A stretch of DNA of 64,000 nt from Sporisorium sorghi (taxonomy: Eukaryota > Basidiomycota > Ustilaginomycetes > Ustilaginales > Ustilaginaceae), in the NCBI GenBank assembly GCA_023212695.1, contig JALCCG010000093.1, positions 1 to 64,000 on the forward strand, read 5' to 3'. How positions within the stretch are numbered: the stretch's first letter is position 1; the number at the start of each line of letters is the position of its first letter. A program made the translations under genes and the position numbers. This document shows, piece by piece, positions 38,555 through 48,418 of this stretch. The notes below the pieces were generated by a model that was not told where the DNA came from, did not search any database, and was given only the letters and a program-made list of their open reading frames with translations.

Positions 38555-41245
38555 TTAGATTCGACGATCGGTCAGCTCATACGACTCGCTCATGGCGGCA
38601 GCACGACGAGACGCAGCATAGGGCGGCGCTGGGCCGGACGACGACGAGGGCAAGCCGGCGGGACTTGGGCTTCGCATGCGTCCCTGCTCGAGAGCGTTGG
38701 CGGGCGAAAGCGGTCGCGACGGCGGAGCGGTTCCAGGGGCAGTGGCGCCCTCTCCATCGTCAAAGACGTCGTGACCGCCAAAGGTAGCGCCAGCATCCAT
38801 AAACTTGTACGCTCGGTCGCCACCGCCCAGGGTGCTCTGCACGCCTTCCTCGGCCGTGGTAAACGTGTTGATCGAGTCGGGGGGCGGGAAGGGGACGTTG
38901 GTGACGTGGCTGAGCGCGGTCTCCTTGGGGTCGCCCTTGGGGCCGTAGATCCTGCACTCGGCCAAGAGCACCTTGAGCTGGCAGAGCCATCGGTTGCGTC
39001 GCTGGGCTTTGAGCGCGCCGTGCTGCCAGTTGGACTTGTATCGGATGCCAGCCGAGAGTAGAAGGCTGCCTTGGTCCTGAAAGTCGACGACGTTGATGTC
39101 GAGACCGGGCAAAAAGTCGCGCTTCTCGCCTTCGAGCCAGTGGACCATCTTGGTTCGGAGGGCTTCGATCTGGGCGAACGAGGTCGAGTAGGCCACCTCG
39201 AATTTGAAAGTCTCCTCGATGGCACCGGATCGACGCAGGTTGATGATGGGCTTTGTGGCCAGCTGGCTGTGACTGATCATGACATTCTTGCCGTTGGTCG
39301 TCTTGAAGACGGTGGTGAGCAGACGCATCTCCTTGACAATGTACTGGTCGTCGCCGACATCGACGCGGTCGCCGACGTCGTAAGGATGCTTGATGAAGAG
39401 AAAGATGATGGCGCCGAGCGTCTCCTGCGCTGTGGAGCCGATGAGCCAGGAGAGACCGAGGATGAGTGTGCCGAAGGAGGTGACAAGCGTACTGAAAGCG
39501 ACGGACAGCATGGCAGCAATGATGATGGCGGCGATGAGGACAAAGACGCTCATAAAGATCGAGTCGAGTCGACCGACGGCCGAGTCGACGTCGCGCATCG
39601 AGCGCTGCAATGCGAGCCGCTCGCGGTGGATGTCGATGCAGGCCGCTTCAAGCTCGTCCTTGGTAATGTCGCCGTTGAGATCGCGGTCAAAGATTTCAAA
39701 GGCGACCTCGGCGGTGGCTGCATCGGGGAAGCAGTGGATAATGTCGTCGACGATGAGCTCCGACTTGCCTGGGGGGCAGAAGCTGTACCAGATCCTGCGT
39801 GCGAGCGCCTGCGTCTGCTTGCGCGAGTTGAGGGACGAAACGACTACGGAGCGAGGATTGCCAGGTTGAAGGACGCCTTGACCTGCGATCTCGCTGGCGA
39901 CGGTTCCGAGCACGCTGGTGCTCTGCAGGGCTGCATCTCGCACCTTCTGACCGGTCTTGCGGAGACGCTGGCGAGCCAAATGGAGACCGGCGGTCTTGCG
40001 CTTGGCTTGGTGCTCGGCGGCAATGTAGGTGTCCTTGCGCTGGATGTTTTTCGAGTTCTCGTAGAGCGTGGTGAGCACCTTGATGTTGAACTTGGAGGTG
40101 GAGATGCGGTCCTCGTACGAGACGCGGTGAAAGTTGTAGGCGATGCCTTGAATAAAAAGTTTTTCGCCGAGCAAGATGGCGGCACTGAGACAGACGCCGA
40201 ACCAAAGGCGGTAGCCGGAGAGCATAATGTCGCTGGTGGACGGCCAGGAGCTGTCGTCGTTCTTTTGCGTGGCGACGGCGGTGGTGCCGGAGGAAGAGCC
40301 TGCGGTCGAGGTCGAGTTGGTGGGGGACAGAGATGCGGACTCGATGGCGGCCTTGTCGGCGCCCTGGAAGTTGCCGATGACGATGGCGAGCCAGAGCGCA
40401 AACAGAAGGATGGTCCAGAGGAAGAAGGCGACGTACTTTTCGGTGACGATGAGGAACTCGGTGTAGCGTCGCATCCTTTGATGGAGGTTGCCGACGGTCC
40501 ATCGAAGGACGCGGGGGATGAGGATGGCGCCGACACGGCAGACCCACCAGCCGATCCAGATGGAGCTGAGCCAGATGGACCACCAAAAGATGCCGACGTC
40601 GAGCACGGTGGGTTTCTTGAACTGGTTGGCCGGTTTGGCGTCGTAGAGCAAGATGGCAAGGACGCCGGGGATCCAAAAGAGGATGGTGGGGATGATAATG
40701 TAGAGAGCGAGTCGAACGGAACGGTGACCGAGCTTGGGGCGCTCGGCGTGACGAGCGTTGAGACCGACAAAGCTCGAGTTGGCGCTGTCGTGCGCGTAGC
40801 CTGCGCCTTTGAGGAGCCGCTCCCAGGAGTCGCTGTCCTGACGTTGAAAGTCGGGACGCTGAGCGGAGGCAGCGGATGCGCCTTTGTTCAGGGCGGCTCC
40901 GAGACGTGTCGACATGTCGGTGGAATGCGAGTAGTTGTGCCTGCGTCGCTGTTGCTGCTGCTGTTGTTGGGCGGTCTGAGTGGGTGGATAGGTGGTGGAA
41001 AGGTCGGATCCGCCGTCGTTGGCCCACTGACCGGAGCCTCCGTAGTTGGCGGGGTAGCTGTCGTATTCCTTTTCCGAGGGGTAGTCGGCCATGTTGTCGT
41101 AGTAAGCGGTGGAAGTGACGGGCTGGCCGGCCAGAGGAGCGTCGTACGTTCGGACGGGTTGGTTGAGCGTGGCGCTGTCGTCCGAGCCTCGGCCTGCGGA
41201 AGTAGAAGCGCCGCCGCCGGGCACTCGCGTCCAGGGTGCCGACAT
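38555..41245 (-). CDS. EF-hand mechanosensitive ion channel (MscS family), 896 aa
   Basis: Eukaryotic MscS-like channel with an EF-hand, like fission-yeast Msy1/Msy2, which act in internal membranes in the response to hypo-osmotic swelling and Ca2+. Polar N-terminus with a poly-Gln run (about 93-99); hydrophobic segments near 178-200, 215-245 and 270-292, another in the 355-375 region; EF-hand loop D-R-D-L-N-G-D-I-T-K-D-E near 519-530; then two further segments and the MscS pore/beta domain (S-T-A-Q-E-T-L-G, H-P-Y-D-V-G-D-R-V). The C-terminal tail is Pro/Ser-rich. Convergent with the transhydrogenase gene. A long antisense frame covers it but is an artefact of codon bias. Confidence 0.9.
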   Translation of the reverse strand: MSAPWTRVPGGGASTSAGRGSDDSATLNQPVRTYDAPLAGQPVTSTAYYDNMADYPSEKEYDSYPANYGGSGQWANDGGSDLSTTYPPTQTAQQQQQQQRRRHNYSHSTDMSTRLGAALNKGASAASAQRPDFQRQDSDSWERLLKGAGYAHDSANSSFVGLNARHAERPKLGHRSVRLALYIIIPTILFWIPGVLAILLYDAKPANQFKKPTVLDVGIFWWSIWLSSIWIGWWVCRVGAILIPRVLRWTVGNLHQRMRRYTEFLIVTEKYVAFFLWTILLFALWLAIVIGNFQGADKAAIESASLSPTNSTSTAGSSSGTTAVATQKNDDSSWPSTSDIMLSGYRLWFGVCLSAAILLGEKLFIQGIAYNFHRVSYEDRISTSKFNIKVLTTLYENSKNIQRKDTYIAAEHQAKRKTAGLHLARQRLRKTGQKVRDAALQSTSVLGTVASEIAGQGVLQPGNPRSVVVSSLNSRKQTQALARRIWYSFCPPGKSELIVDDIIHCFPDAATAEVAFEIFDRDLNGDITKDELEAACIDIHRERLALQRSMRDVDSAVGRLDSIFMSVFVLIAAIIIAAMLSVAFSTLVTSFGTLILGLSWLIGSTAQETLGAIIFLFIKHPYDVGDRVDVGDDQYIVKEMRLLTTVFKTTNGKNVMISHSQLATKPIINLRRSGAIEETFKFEVAYSTSFAQIEALRTKMVHWLEGEKRDFLPGLDINVVDFQDQGSLLLSAGIRYKSNWQHGALKAQRRNRWLCQLKVLLAECRIYGPKGDPKETALSHVTNVPFPPPDSINTFTTAEEGVQSTLGGGDRAYKFMDAGATFGGHDVFDDGEGATAPGTAPPSRPLSPANALEQGRMRSPSPAGLPSSSSGPAPPYAASRRAAAMSESYELTDRRI

Positions 41246-41579
41246 GTTGGGCAGGATCGGATGTCTTGTCGCTGGATCCGATGCAAGGAAATTGGTGAGG
41301 AAAGAATGGGAGAGGCTGTCTATGGGAGGGTGTCTAGGAAGTCGACCAGTGCTTCGAAAGAAAGACGAAGGTGTAGCTGGTCGAACGAGGCTGGGAAAGG
41401 AGTTGTTGAGTTGACGGATGAGAAGAAAGGGAAGGCGAGAAAGACTTGATCGAGTTTTGAAACAAAGAAAGGCTGAGCTGCTGGCGAGAAATGCAGTCGG
41501 GGCTGCAGTGTGCAGTGTGCAGTCATGCAGCCGCCGCCGCCTCGCAATGGTGGCCCGAGTGTTGTTCTAGTTGAAGGAT

Positions 41580-41630
41580 CCGTTCCAAATGGAACGGGGT
41601 TTTCAAGGTCCAAGACCCGTTCCAAATGGA
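41580..41630. promoter_or_regulatory. Paired palindromic site CCGTTCCAAATGGAACGG
   Basis: 41580-41597 is a perfect inverted repeat (8-bp arms, AA spacer). The first 14 bases recur at 41617-41630, 37 bp further on. Located about 335-385 bp upstream of the MscS start codon. Looks like a tandem binding site for a dimeric regulator; no known factor is assigned. Confidence 0.45.
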
Positions 41631-41760
41631 AAACAGATTTTGGATTTTGGATTTTTCTTGATTTTTCCAGCCTGTATTTAGCTACCATCATCATATCCGT
41701 ACCCCTCAACTAGTTGCTGGCACAGCACAGCACAGCGTGACGAGCGAGAGAAGACGAGAG

Positions 41761-41788
<28 letters not shown>
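41761..41788. repeat. A28 homopolymer
   Basis: Longest homopolymer in the window; on the minus strand a T28 tract, as in poly(dA:dT) promoter elements. Length may be unreliable. Confidence 0.9.
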
Positions 41789-41791
<3 letters not shown>

Positions 41792-42747
41792 TGCCCCTCT
41801 TTTCTAGCCGAGCTACGCTGTCAAACCCCTTTCTTTAAGGCTCGTTGGGCTGAGACCATCCGCGATCGACTCATTTCGATGTGGACATCCACTCGTGACT
41901 TCTACATCTGCTCGTTAACTAGTCTGGGCGGTTCTTGTCGACAGTGAAAGGAGAGCATAAACGGTGCTTTCATAGTTTTGTGATCATACAGAGGAGCCGA
42001 GGCGTTTCCAAAGCGTGCGTTTGATGTCAACCGGCTTGCCTGCCGACAATGGCGAATTCCTTTGCCTGAAAATTTCCGGCACAGCTTTCGGCCGCCTGCC
42101 GCTCTGCAGCTCTGCCTAAGCCTGAAGCTTGTCGAAGAGCTCGAGCAACGCACCTTGATCACTGCGACGCCAGTGTGCGCACTCTTCCGGGATGTTCGGG
42201 CTTCGTCGTCGAAACAGCTCTGAGATGGTGTCGTGAGAGTGAGTGACGGCAGTATGCTACTTTACTTTCTGCCCAAGATGCCGAATATCGGCAACAGCTC
42301 GCGTCTCTTTGCCATCCTCCAAAGAAAGAACGATCTTGCCTTTAAAATTCGATGCTGCCGTTTCAAAGTCAGCAGGCTCGGCACCACGCGGGCCGCGCTC
42401 ATGCAACTTTGGCCTGCATGACTTGACCCACCGCGTTTCTCTTCAACTTCATATGATCCCACCACATCGCTTCTGCTCCGTCACAATCGCGGCACCAGGC
42501 CCTCTCGCAGCTGCAAGGTCACACACGCCTTTGTTTATCAAGTCCGACTCCATCACAGCGGTTGCCTCACGACCGTGGGCGTTTTTGGGTTTCATTTCAG
42601 CGCTTCCTCCTTGGTCGCACCTTGATTTCGCTGGTCGGCTCCTCCGAGACATTTCGCACGATTGTGCTTGCGCTCATCTTCCTCTCACACAGCTCAGCAC
42701 CTCTCATTGAAAAGATAACGTCGCGCGCCCGACAAGCTCTCACGCCC

Positions 42748-43353
42748 ATGCCCTTGGTTGAAGCTGCTCGAGATATGATTGGCGCAGATGCGAGCGTGCA
42801 CGAGGATGCTTCGAGCGCCATCATTTCGCTCTCCTGGGCCTTTCTCGTGATTCCATGCATCTTTCTCGTCGGTGCCTTTGCTTGGATCCTGTACAGCTTC
42901 AGTCAGCCCTCGGAATTCCCGCAGACCAACGGCTTTGGTCCCGAGCACGATGCAGACGACCATGATCTCCACGACGACGACGAAAAGGAGCAGCTGCTCG
43001 ATGCCTTTAGCGAATCGCAGTCTCATTCGTCTACTCGCAGCGCAGCACATGCACCATCCGCCTCTGCTGATGCCGCGTCAAGCTCGCCTTGGAAGATCAA
43101 CAGCAAATTCAGCACGACGTCGAAAGGCATCTACTCTTCCTATCCCGATCCCAAGGCCCCCTTCACACCTTTGCCGAAAAGCACTCGTCCATCCTCGTCG
43201 AAATCTAGCAGATCAGTCGGCAGCAAAGCTGCCAAGGTGCTTGCGCTCAATCGCGATCGCATGATGCAAGACCTCGAAAACCTCGATCCCATCGACAGAG
43301 ACGAGCTGCAACGCTCCTCGTCCCGCGCCAGCGACGCTCGCAAATCCGACTGA
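42748..43353 (+). CDS. Single-pass membrane protein of unknown function, about 201 aa
   Basis: From the ATG at 42748: a short N-terminus, one clear membrane segment (I-I-S-L-S-W-A-F-L-V-I-P-C-I-F-L-V-G-A-F-A-W-I, split around residue 30-55), an acidic His/Asp patch (D-A-D-D-H-D-L-H-D-D-D-E), then a Ser-rich, basic tail. The open frame extends upstream without an ATG and a TTTCATTTCAG acceptor-like site lies at about 42590-42600, so a 5' exon is possible and the start is uncertain. No family recognised. Confidence 0.55.
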   Translation: MPLVEAARDMIGADASVHEDASSAIISLSWAFLVIPCIFLVGAFAWILYSFSQPSEFPQTNGFGPEHDADDHDLHDDDEKEQLLDAFSESQSHSSTRSAAHAPSASADAASSSPWKINSKFSTTSKGIYSSYPDPKAPFTPLPKSTRPSSSKSSRSVGSKAAKVLALNRDRMMQDLENLDPIDRDELQRSSSRASDARKSD

Positions 43354-43943
43354 TTTCGACCCCGGACCAGCGCTTCTTCGACCTTCTGTTCGGCCTCATT
43401 GCAACGCACCATTCGATCTGTATTTTCAGTCCGCCCCTGCAATGACGATCCGTCGTCCACAACCGCAGCGATCCTTCGGCGGAAAAACAGTGGAACTCGA
43501 AATGAGATGCGCGGCTTCAGAATCCCGCATCGGTGCGCCACCCGCAGCTTCAGCGAGACTGGCCGGCGGCTTGCAAGTGAAAGTGGAGACTCTGCGCAGG
43601 AGTTTGCTCCGCCGCCGAGGAGAGTGCGGGACCCTCTGCGCAGCTCGAGCTACTCGGCACCAGCTCTGGAAGCCCAATGTCACTCCACACTCCTGCAGTA
43701 GCTGCCTTTGTCCGAGTGCGCACCGAGACTGGACCAATGGCTAGCGCCTCTGCGCTTCGAACAAAGGCACAGTCTTTCTCCTTTGTGCGGAAGAGCACCA
43801 AACCTGGTCACCAAGTTTCTTGGGAAACACAGCTTGCACTCCCCAAAAAGCAACCCTCCTCGTCATGGCTCGAGCCCTTCTTCGAGATCACCAGCCGCCA
43901 TCTCTTCTCTCGCTCTTGACTCTAGTCACCGCTCGCCGTCAAC
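43354..43943. other. Intergenic, 590 bp
   Basis: Many overlapping short frames on both strands, no domain and no repeat. Probable promoter and 5' UTR of the next gene. Confidence 0.4.
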
Positions 43944-45284
43944 ATGGGGCTCTTTTCGATTGTCGCCAAGGTAGTTCTCTTCCTGTTCGTGTACGAGGCG
44001 GGTCTGTCCGTCTATCTTCCACCGGCAGTGATCTACTTTCTCACCATCGTCGTTGAAGAGCTCGTTACAAGCGTCATGGCTTCGTGCTCACCACCACTGG
44101 AATCGGCACCTCTTGTTGTTCCGGACTTGGAGGCATATGTTCAAGCTCCCAGACCTACGGAATCGACGCCGCGGGTCAGTCGAGCCTCTAAGCGTCGAGC
44201 CGAACGACAGAGGTTGGCTGCTATCCGCAGAGATGCTCTCATCAGCGCTGACGCATTCCTGCGACAGCACACTCCGGTCATTCGTTCACGCACTAACCTC
44301 GAGTCACGACCAGCGTTCCCGACCCAACCAGCTCAACTTGTTCCTGACGCCAACACAGCCCTACCCGACGCAGCCGAGGCCACTGTGGCGCATCCATTTG
44401 TTGTTGCCGCCAAAGCAGATTCGCAGGACTCGCCACCCCCGACCAGACGTGGCCTCAAGGAAGCTTGCTCAGCTCCGCGGAACAGCAACAGCGTGATCAC
44501 AATCAAGGTCGATCCAAACGAACAGCCCGTTGAAACCGCCACTGCTCAATGCGACTCTTCCGAGGTCGTCACGTCGGCGACATCCGAGGCGTGGAATGCA
44601 GCCGCCATCGCCAACAAGAAGCGGCGCAAGGTGCACGTTCGAGCGCTCAAGATGATTTGGTCTCACTTCGACCTGCCCGACGCCTACATGTTCAACCGCA
44701 AGCCCTTCTCGATGCGCAAGATGACCCACGTCATCGCACTCAGCACCGACCTTGGCGACAACGTTTTCGCTCAGCGGCTCGACCTCGACAGCAAAGCCCA
44801 CGTCATCAAGGCCCTCGCCAAGCTTCCATCGCTCGCGGACAAGCCGATCCCAACTTTCACCGCACCGGAGCTGCTTGTCTCGTGCAGCAATCAACGTGAC
44901 CTCGCCGTGCTCTTCAAAACGATCGAGGACACTGGAATGCTCGGACCCTACCACGCCAAGATCAAGACCAAGGGCTTGCCTTTTGCGCCCGCCTTCTGGC
45001 TCATTCGGGGTCTGTCGACCGATCTGAGCAAGAACAAGCTCAGGGCTGACATTCAGGGCTACATTGTGCGGAACGAAGCGACGCTTGGAAAGTGGCGAGT
45101 CGTGTACGCGAGCTGGCAGACAAAGCCGCCTGTCCACGTAGCCATCTTTACGGGAGACGTCGTCATTGTCACTGACGCAGAAACCATCGCAAGGGCCGAC
45201 CGTCACGCAGCGCCTGTCTTCCACGGCTGCGTGCCTCAACGCATTCACAGTCTCCAGAACATGAGTAACTTTAGCGCCAACTAG
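43944..45284 (+). CDS. Membrane-anchored protein with a C-terminal domain like the cluster-2 leaderless family, 446 aa
   Basis: Starts with a hydrophobic segment (V-V-L-F-L-F-V-Y-E-A-G-L and P-A-V-I-Y-F-L-T-I-V, residues 8-37) that could be a signal anchor. Residues 45-220 are variable and Ala/Pro/Arg-rich with a K-K-R-R-K basic patch. From about residue 235 the order of marks follows the cluster-2 family: A-Y-M-F-N-R-K-P-F-S ... T-H-V-I, then F-T-A-P-E-L-L-V-S-C-S, K-T-K-G-L-P-F-A-P, V-V-Y-A-S-W, and G-D-V-V-I-V-T-D. The W-W-E box is missing. Reads as a distant relative, perhaps closer to the ancestral form. Function unknown. Confidence 0.62.
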   Translation: MGLFSIVAKVVLFLFVYEAGLSVYLPPAVIYFLTIVVEELVTSVMASCSPPLESAPLVVPDLEAYVQAPRPTESTPRVSRASKRRAERQRLAAIRRDALISADAFLRQHTPVIRSRTNLESRPAFPTQPAQLVPDANTALPDAAEATVAHPFVVAAKADSQDSPPPTRRGLKEACSAPRNSNSVITIKVDPNEQPVETATAQCDSSEVVTSATSEAWNAAAIANKKRRKVHVRALKMIWSHFDLPDAYMFNRKPFSMRKMTHVIALSTDLGDNVFAQRLDLDSKAHVIKALAKLPSLADKPIPTFTAPELLVSCSNQRDLAVLFKTIEDTGMLGPYHAKIKTKGLPFAPAFWLIRGLSTDLSKNKLRADIQGYIVRNEATLGKWRVVYASWQTKPPVHVAIFTGDVVIVTDAETIARADRHAAPVFHGCVPQRIHSLQNMSNFSAN

Positions 45285-45949
45285 CGGACCAACACTTTTC
45301 GGCGCAGCGCCGAGTCGCCTCTGTGACAACGCACGACTGTGGACTGCTCGGCATCTCCGCACAGCACCTGCTTCGTCACGGACCCGCTCCAAAATCACTC
45401 TCTTCACTTGTATCCCTCCTCGTGTCACCAATACTCTTCCTCGCGAATCACAACATCTCTCTTCGAACTGACGCCCTCCGCCTGTGATTCAAACCCGAGA
45501 GCATCTGGTGATGCGACTCAATTTCGGTCCGCCCGGAAGCAGACGATCCGAGAGTGTCACGCGATGCAACACGATCGGCTCGGCGTGAGAACATTTTGAC
45601 ACGGCTCAGCTGCTTCTGCTGAGTTGTCTCCTCTACAGTCGCCTTGCCAGCTGATGCGTGCTCAGCTCGACGTTGACGTGTATACACATGCACCGTCGTA
45701 AACCGAATAGCTCCTCTGTCTCCACCCTTCGATCAAGAGTCTTCTTGCGTTCCAACAAAGCGCCAGCCACTTTCATTTCGTCCCTCTCTCGCTCCGCAAG
45801 AAGCCCGCCCACAGCACATCGCTCTCCTCGAGCGGGAAATTAGGCGCACTCCATCGACGTCGCCCACTCTTCCTGCGACAATCGAGATTCCCGACGACGA
45901 AGAGTCTGTCGATGAGCGGCTGAAAGAATCGCACGACGCTACCTGCACC
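45285..45949. other. Intergenic, 665 bp
   Basis: Marks the transition into cluster 2. No gene, repeat or TATA box at cluster spacing recognised. Confidence 0.4.
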
Positions 45950-46568
45950 ATGTCGACATCTGCAGACAGCAACGGTGGACGGGCACATCGTTGATTGCTG
46001 CAAGGACTCGCTGGGATATCGTTTTCAATGACAGCAACGATGAAGTTGGGGTCGACTATCTGCTGGACAAAAGCGTACCTTGGACCAGCAAGGGCATGCT
46101 CATGGCTGTCCATCGTCCGGTCTCCATCAATAGCTCGGCAACTGGCGGCGAATGCAGAAGCAGAGCTGACGTGGTTTGCTTCATAGTCTCACACGTGAGA
46201 ACGACCAAGCTCCCTATATCGCCGTTGGTCGCCACGACGTGCATATCCAATCCTCTGCTTATTATCTCATGGCCGAACGCCTTCTGCAGCACCCACCTAA
46301 ATATCGCAAGATTCCTCTCCAGGTCAAGGCATTCTCGGCTGAATCTCCCGAGGCTTACATCTGCTGGTGGGGCCCCAAGTGCAAGCCACCTGACGATCTG
46401 AAGGCATCGTTTGCCAAGTATGCTAAGGCCATCTCCCACCTCATGGATACCAAGCACATGCTTGCACTTGCCCATTACTTCGACTTCGACAGTCTTTGCA
46501 AATCTTCTTTAAATCTCTCCTTCTTCTCAGAGTCTGCGGCGCGTGATTCTCTCGAGCCAAGCTGGTGA
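45950..46568 (+). pseudogene. Broken member of the YLLD-PW leaderless family
   Basis: A start-like ATG at 45950 is followed by only 14 codons. The domain then appears in one frame (V-D-Y-L-L-D-K-S-V-P-W-T-S-K-G-M, near 46043-46090) and continues in a different frame from about 46170 (V-H-I-Q-S-S and Q-H-P-P, with K-A-F-S near 46330), ending at 46568. At least two frame changes are needed, so the copy is decayed. It is the leftmost cluster-2 copy and lies next to the membrane-anchored relative. Confidence 0.6.
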
Positions 46569-46675
46569 TGAATCTCTCAAAGTCGAGCCGCGTTGGCGTG
46601 GGAAGCCCCACCCTTTCACTTGGCGGGAATCTTGGTCTCAAGAAGAGACTTGAGACGATCGTCTCTAGAGGGCCG

Positions 46676-46681
46676 TATATA
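46676..46681 (+). promoter_or_regulatory. TATA box (TATATA)
   Basis: TATATA, 81 bp above the ATG at 46763. Confidence 0.55.
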
Positions 46682-46762
46682 GTTTCACGCTAGTCGCGGC
46701 ATTTGCCTTTAATCCAAGCAACAACCACATTTCCTTGGCTCACAACGATCAACACGATCATC

Positions 46763-47296
46763 ATGTGTCCATTTATTCTCCCTGTACTGCTGCTCTTCGC
46801 CTTTTCCACTGCAGCGCTTGAAACACCACTGGTAGGCAGAGACCTGGCGATGCACAACAGGGCAAAACTGCGCTACAGCTTGGCTGGCCTAGGGTCTGTA
46901 GAACAGTATCACCTGCTCGATTACGAGCCCGATCCAGAAGAGGTGTGGCGAAAGGGACCCATGCGCGAGAGATGGCTCGACCGAGCTCGGAAAGACGGCG
47001 CCTTGCACATTCAAACGGACAGATTCGGGCCTATCAAGAAAACCTACTTTGCAACCATCATCCGGCCTGACCCCAGCGATCCACTGTCGCGAGACATGGG
47101 CTTGAACGACGTCATACCGTCCGTCGCGGGCGGAGACCTTGCCAAAGAAGCTGCAATCTTCTGGAAACATGATTGGTTTGGCTACTTCACGCCCCTAAAG
47201 GTCAACTTTTTGACCCATCACGGTGCCATCTACGAGATCGAACCTCTTAACAACGTCCTCAAAGAAGCGCACTCTCAAGTTCATCCTCTTCCTTGA
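46763..47296 (+). CDS. Small secreted protein (putative effector), 177 aa
   Basis: The ATG at 46763 (M-C-P-F-I-L-P-V-L-L-L-F-A-F-S-T-A-A-L) begins the signal peptide; upstream in-frame codons are not ATG. Family layout: D-Y-E-P-D-P-E-E-V-W-R-K-G-P-M near residue 52, T-Y-F-A-T-I-I-R-P-D near 93, L-S-R-D-M-G-L near 109, A-A-I-F-W-K-H near 130 and T-P-L-K-V-N-F-L near 142. Intact. Related to 48419-48943, 49581-50153 and, more distantly, to the small secreted proteins of cluster 1, over 30 kb away. Function unknown. Confidence 0.77.
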   Translation: MCPFILPVLLLFAFSTAALETPLVGRDLAMHNRAKLRYSLAGLGSVEQYHLLDYEPDPEEVWRKGPMRERWLDRARKDGALHIQTDRFGPIKKTYFATIIRPDPSDPLSRDMGLNDVIPSVAGGDLAKEAAIFWKHDWFGYFTPLKVNFLTHHGAIYEIEPLNNVLKEAHSQVHPLP

Positions 47297-47849
47297 CAAT
47301 CAGTCATCATCATCCACTCCACTCATCTGAGTGCATGAGTTGGCTGCATTTCTCGTTGCTACGGTGACTCAACATGAGTGACTGATATGCGGGATGATCA
47401 TTGCGTACACATATCGATGCCAAGCAGATTTCCTTCAGCACAGCCTCGCAATGCAGAAGGTTATAGACGATGAGAACGTAGCTGTGTGTTCGGAGAGCTC
47501 GAGGAGAACTCCGACCCCCAGTGGGCCAGCTGGCTCAGGGCAGCATCACAGAGAAAAACAACGACTTGCGAGAGACAGTTGCACGTGAGCAAGCAGCAGC
47601 TCTGTAACCGGCCGGTGGAGACCTTGTTGCTTCGAATGAACCAGCTCATCCTCTCTGTTTTGCTCTTGGCGAGCCACAGGTGCAGTGTCAAAGGCGATCC
47701 ACAGCTATGCAGGGGGATACGGTCCCACGATAAGTGGGAGAGTCGAGGCGCCACGCCACTGCACCTCACTTCGCATTTTGGCGCAACTTTGCAACTTGGC
47801 GCACTTCCGCATCTTGGCGCAGGTAATGCTCACCAACCCCTAGCTAAGG
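47297..47849. other. Intergenic, 553 bp
   Basis: Short tandem words CGCATTTTGGCGCA (47772-47785) and CGCATCTTGGCGCA (47808-47821). Otherwise nothing recognised. Confidence 0.45.
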
Positions 47850-48071
47850 GCTCTTTCACGGGAGATGGGTTTGACCACACCTTTGCCGTCGTCGCTGGAT
47901 GGCGGAGAGCTTCCCAAAGAGGCGGCGATCTTCTGGAAGCATGCTTCGGGCAAATTCACTCCTCTCAAGGTCCATTTCTTGACCTACTACGGTGCCAATT
48001 ATAGAATCGAGCCGCTGGAAAACGTTCTTTACAGTCCGCACGCCCAAGTACATCCCCTTCCACTTGCATGA
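47850..48071 (+). pseudogene. 5'-truncated copy of the small secreted protein gene at 46763
   Basis: Only the last third of the protein is present: E-M-G-L-T-T, then G-G-E-L-P-K-E-A-A-I-F-W-K-H, F-T-P-L-K-V-H-F-L, I-E-P-L-E-N-V and Q-V-H-P-L-P, nearly matching the C-terminus of the 46763-47296 product. Upstream DNA is unrelated and no signal peptide can be found. It is a truncated duplicate. Confidence 0.72.
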
Positions 48072-48418
48072 CAACGGCATGCAGCAATGTCATCTTTGCA
48101 CCCACTCTTCCCCTTTGTGCGCGTGTGTGGGCTGAGCGTGCAACGCGACGCCACAAAATTGTGTCGATACAGCACAATAGCCAAGAGGAGGAGTTGCGTT
48201 CCCCACAGCCCTGCAGAGGGGCATTTGCATGCCATGCAACCGCCCACAGAGTGTTGCGCCTGAACCGTCAAAACGGTTGACGGATGCGGAACTCTGCTAG
48301 CTGCGACATCTCTTGTGGCGTACATAGGAAGCAGCCTTGAGACCCGACAAGGATGACTCGACATCCTCTCGATCAGTACCGCACAACACCTCACGCCCTC
48401 AAGCCGAAAGACGCCACC
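48072..48418. other. Intergenic, 347 bp
   Basis: Upstream region of the next gene. No TATA at 77-92 bp seen; nothing else recognised. Confidence 0.4.

Larger units (their letters stand above)
41246..42747. other. 1.5 kb intergenic region with palindromes and A28 tract
   Basis: Divergent region between the MscS gene (minus) and the membrane-protein gene (plus). Contains the palindromic pair at 41580-41630 and an A28 run at 41761-41788. A plus-strand open frame continues upstream of 42748 but has no ATG at its beginning. Confidence 0.5.

Noticed and set aside
39071..41449. 792-codon plus-strand open frame over the MscS gene
   Set aside because: Antisense to a well-supported channel gene; its Glu/Asp/Gly/Val-rich translation mirrors the codon bias of the opposite strand and shows no domain.
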